Source: an archaeon | GTDB taxonomy: Archaea; Thermoproteota; Nitrososphaeria_A; Caldarchaeales; Wolframiiraptoraceae | DNA: 5,512 nt | Direction of reading: 5' to 3' | NCBI GenBank assembly: GCA_029258815.1 | Contig: JAPDJZ010000082.1 | Span: forward strand, 1 to 5,512 | Part shown: positions 4,102-5,512 of the stretch, in pieces | Position numbering within the stretch: position 1 is the first letter of the stretch | Layout: the number at the start of each line of letters is the position of its first letter | Notes under the pieces: generated by a model | Told to the model about the DNA's origin: nothing | Database searches by the model: none | What the model saw: only the letters and a program-made list of their open reading frames with translations | Program-made: the position numbers and the translations under genes

Positions 4102-5205
4102 CTAGTAGGGGCTCCAAAACTTCTCCTCCTTCTTCAGGATTTTTGGAAGCACGTTCACGTCGTCTATTATGGCGTCGGCTTCCTGCTCGATGAAGAGGTC
4201 CAGCGAATACGGGTTCGTGAGAACCCCGACGAAGAGCGCGTCCAGCCCCTCCTCCGACGCCCTCCTCGCCGAGAGTAGATCCTCGAACGAGTCTCCGACG
4301 TAGATTATCCTCCCGGCTCCAAGCCTCCTAGAGCATTCCAATAAAATCTTCGAGGAGGGCTTCTCGTAGCTCATCGGGTCGTCGGCCGAGAAGACGCCTA
4401 CGTCTAGATCGAAGTACCTAGTTAAGCTTCCGAGAACCTTCTCGGTCTCCCACCTGCCCCTACCGGTCGCCATGGCGATCCCCCGCGGAAGAAGCCTTAG
4501 AAGCTCCTCCAAAACCTCCTCCCGAACTAGGACGACCTCCCGATCGAGCAATCCTCTCCAAGAAACATATCTCGGCTTTGATCCATACTTCTCCCTAATC
4601 CCCTCCTCTCCAAGGTAGATCTCATCGTAAAGCGTGGTCAGCAAACCCGATCCGTAGCCGGTAAGCGGCCCGAGAGCTTCTCGCAACTTCTTGAGCTCCT
4701 CTATTCTTCCGAGCTTCTCAGCCTCCTCTTCCAACTCCTTCTCGAAGAACTTCAGATCGACGTATCTTCCATACATCTCCCCCGCCTTCACCCTAACCCA
4801 GTCTATAGCCGTCTTAACCTCCTCCGGCGAGGACTCTCCGACCTCGCACCGCTTAACGTATCCGCTCACATCTACCCTGCCGAGGTCTCTCCTAATCGTC
4901 TTCGGCGGCTTAAGGTGGATCGAGATCGCCTGAATCATGAGAGCCGTTTTATGCCAATCGTTATTGAATCCCCCCAGAACCTCGATTCTCCTTAAGGCGT
5001 CCTCGAAATCCTCTCCTAGGAAGAATTCGACCCCGTATAACTCGCCCAGAATTACGCACGTCGCGATCTTATCGGCTAGATGATACGACTTCGTCGAGTC
5101 TATTAGAACGCCGTCGCAGTCGAAGACAACCGCCTCAGCCTCGGCGAGCTCGTCGAGCCTTCCCTCGAGAACCATAGCCCCCTCGCCTAGAAGCTTGTAG
5201 CGCAC
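4102..5205 (-). CDS. HAD superfamily phosphatase-like hydrolase with enlarged cap region
   Basis: All four HAD motifs are present (numbering from a GTG at 5214, 370 residues): nucleophile D32 and D34 in FDCDGVLIDS, T250 in ATGRGR, K285 in YEKPSS, and acidic D308/D312 in GDSFEDL. SYH after motif I and GGFNNDW (81-87) recall the TIGR01548-type subfamily IA proteins, which are only about 200 residues long. Here some 215 residues separate motif I from motif II, roughly twice the normal C1 cap, including a charged helical stretch near 153-180. The enzyme is predicted to be a cytosolic Mg2+-dependent phosphatase; its substrate is unknown. Three GTG codons (5214, 5211, 5205) follow GGGAGG. The one at 5205 has the best spacing (9 nt) and is chosen, giving 367 residues. 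Reverse gyrase ends 23 nt upstream, and the next gene follows by 16 nt, so an operon is likely. Confidence 0.87.
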   Translation of the reverse strand: MRYKLLGEGAMVLEGRLDELAEAEAVVFDCDGVLIDSTKSYHLADKIATCVILGELYGVEFFLGEDFEDALRRIEVLGGFNNDWHKTALMIQAISIHLKPPKTIRRDLGRVDVSGYVKRCEVGESSPEEVKTAIDWVRVKAGEMYGRYVDLKFFEKELEEEAEKLGRIEELKKLREALGPLTGYGSGLLTTLYDEIYLGEEGIREKYGSKPRYVSWRGLLDREVVLVREEVLEELLRLLPRGIAMATGRGRWETEKVLGSLTRYFDLDVGVFSADDPMSYEKPSSKILLECSRRLGAGRIIYVGDSFEDLLSARRASEEGLDALFVGVLTNPYSLDLFIEQEADAIIDDVNVLPKILKKEEKFWSPY

Positions 5206-5214
5206 CGGCACCAC

Positions 5215-5219
5215 CCTCC
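5215..5219 (-). promoter_or_regulatory. Ribosome binding site of the HAD gene
   Basis: GGAGG on the minus strand directly abuts a run of possible GTG starts. It is too close to the GTGs at 5214 and 5211 but 9 nt from the GTG at 5205, which is why the start was placed there. The site lies in the short gap after the reverse gyrase stop, pointing to a shared transcript. Confidence 0.5.
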
Positions 5220-5228
5220 CCGTCGAGG

Positions 5229-5512
5229 CTATGAGCCGGCCTCCTCGACCATGGCCGGGGTCTCCCTTATCCCCATAACCTCTTCATACAGCTTCCTGAG
5301 AATCTCCTGATAGTTCGCCTCTCCCCGCTCGACGAGATCCATATCGGCTTCGAGCTTTCTCGTAAGCTCCTCGGAGACGTAGCGGCCGAACCTCTCGATC
5401 AGGTAATTGTAGATGTTGATGCCCTTCCGGGTCGCGATTAGCCTTCCGGCCCGCTCGATCACGTATCCCCGCTCCTTGAGGATCTCGATTATCTTGCTAT
5501 AGGTGCTCGGCC
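5229..5512 (-). CDS. rgy: Reverse gyrase, C-terminal end (partial)
   Basis: The frame is open from the right edge to a TAG at 5229, giving the last 93 residues; the true start is outside the window. It begins at PSTYSKIIEILKERGY, and the two bases before it fit an arginine codon, matching the G-R-P-S-T-Y motif at the end of the topoisomerase IA module. It then reads through LIATRKGINIYNYL, YVSEELTRKLEADMDLVE and YQEILRKLYEEV. This pattern is that of reverse gyrase, the ATP-dependent enzyme with a helicase-like domain fused to topoisomerase IA that introduces positive supercoils. It is found in hyperthermophiles and some thermophiles. Ordinary topoisomerase I/III usually has P-A-T-R in place of P-S-T-Y. 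A non-conserved tail of about 15 residues follows. A plain archaeal topoisomerase I cannot be fully excluded without the upstream domains. Confidence 0.85.
   Translation of the reverse strand, partial: PSTYSKIIEILKERGYVIERAGRLIATRKGINIYNYLIERFGRYVSEELTRKLEADMDLVERGEANYQEILRKLYEEVMGIRETPAMVEEAGS

Overview
The window comes from a hyperthermophilic archaeon. The clearest marker is the C-terminal tail of reverse gyrase at the right edge. Supporting signs are AT-rich TATA-like boxes about 27-32 nt upstream of several start codons (predicted leaderless or near-leaderless mRNAs), Shine-Dalgarno sites at genes inside transcription units, GTG and TTG starts, heavy use of AGG for arginine and ATA for isoleucine, and a box C/D guide RNA, a class absent from bacteria. 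The lineage cannot be fixed from this window; a Thermoproteota or Korarchaeota-type organism is a guess.

All protein genes lie on the minus strand, so transcription runs from right to left. (1) 5512-3213: reverse gyrase (partial), a HAD-superfamily phosphatase-like protein with an oversized cap region, and a 290-residue protein that looks like a zinc metallopeptidase whose metal ligands have been lost. The last two are joined by short gaps and Shine-Dalgarno sites and look cotranscribed with reverse gyrase. (2) 3189-2904: a small PqqD-like protein with its own TATA box. (3) 2862-1359: a MarC-family membrane protein followed 25 nt later by an aldo-keto reductase. (4) 1352-812: queT, the substrate-binding membrane component of a predicted ECF transporter for a queuosine/archaeosine precursor. 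(5) 641-1: a nearly complete B3/B4-domain protein related to the editing domain of phenylalanyl-tRNA synthetase beta.

The only plus-strand gene, and the main discovery, sits in the 170-bp gap between the B3/B4 gene and queT. It is an archaeal box C/D sRNA with four perfect boxes (C 747-753, D' 766-769, C' 788-794, D 807-810) and exactly 12 nt of guide before each D box. It has a TATA-like element at the expected distance upstream and looks like the product of an internal tandem duplication. Its last box ends one base before the queT stop codon, which is encoded on the opposite strand.

Three items relate to RNA modification or tRNA quality: the guide RNA (2'-O-methylation), queT (7-deazaguanine precursor uptake) and the B3/B4 protein (possible tRNA editing). 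This clustering may be coincidental. No CRISPR array, insertion sequence, tRNA or rRNA gene was seen.
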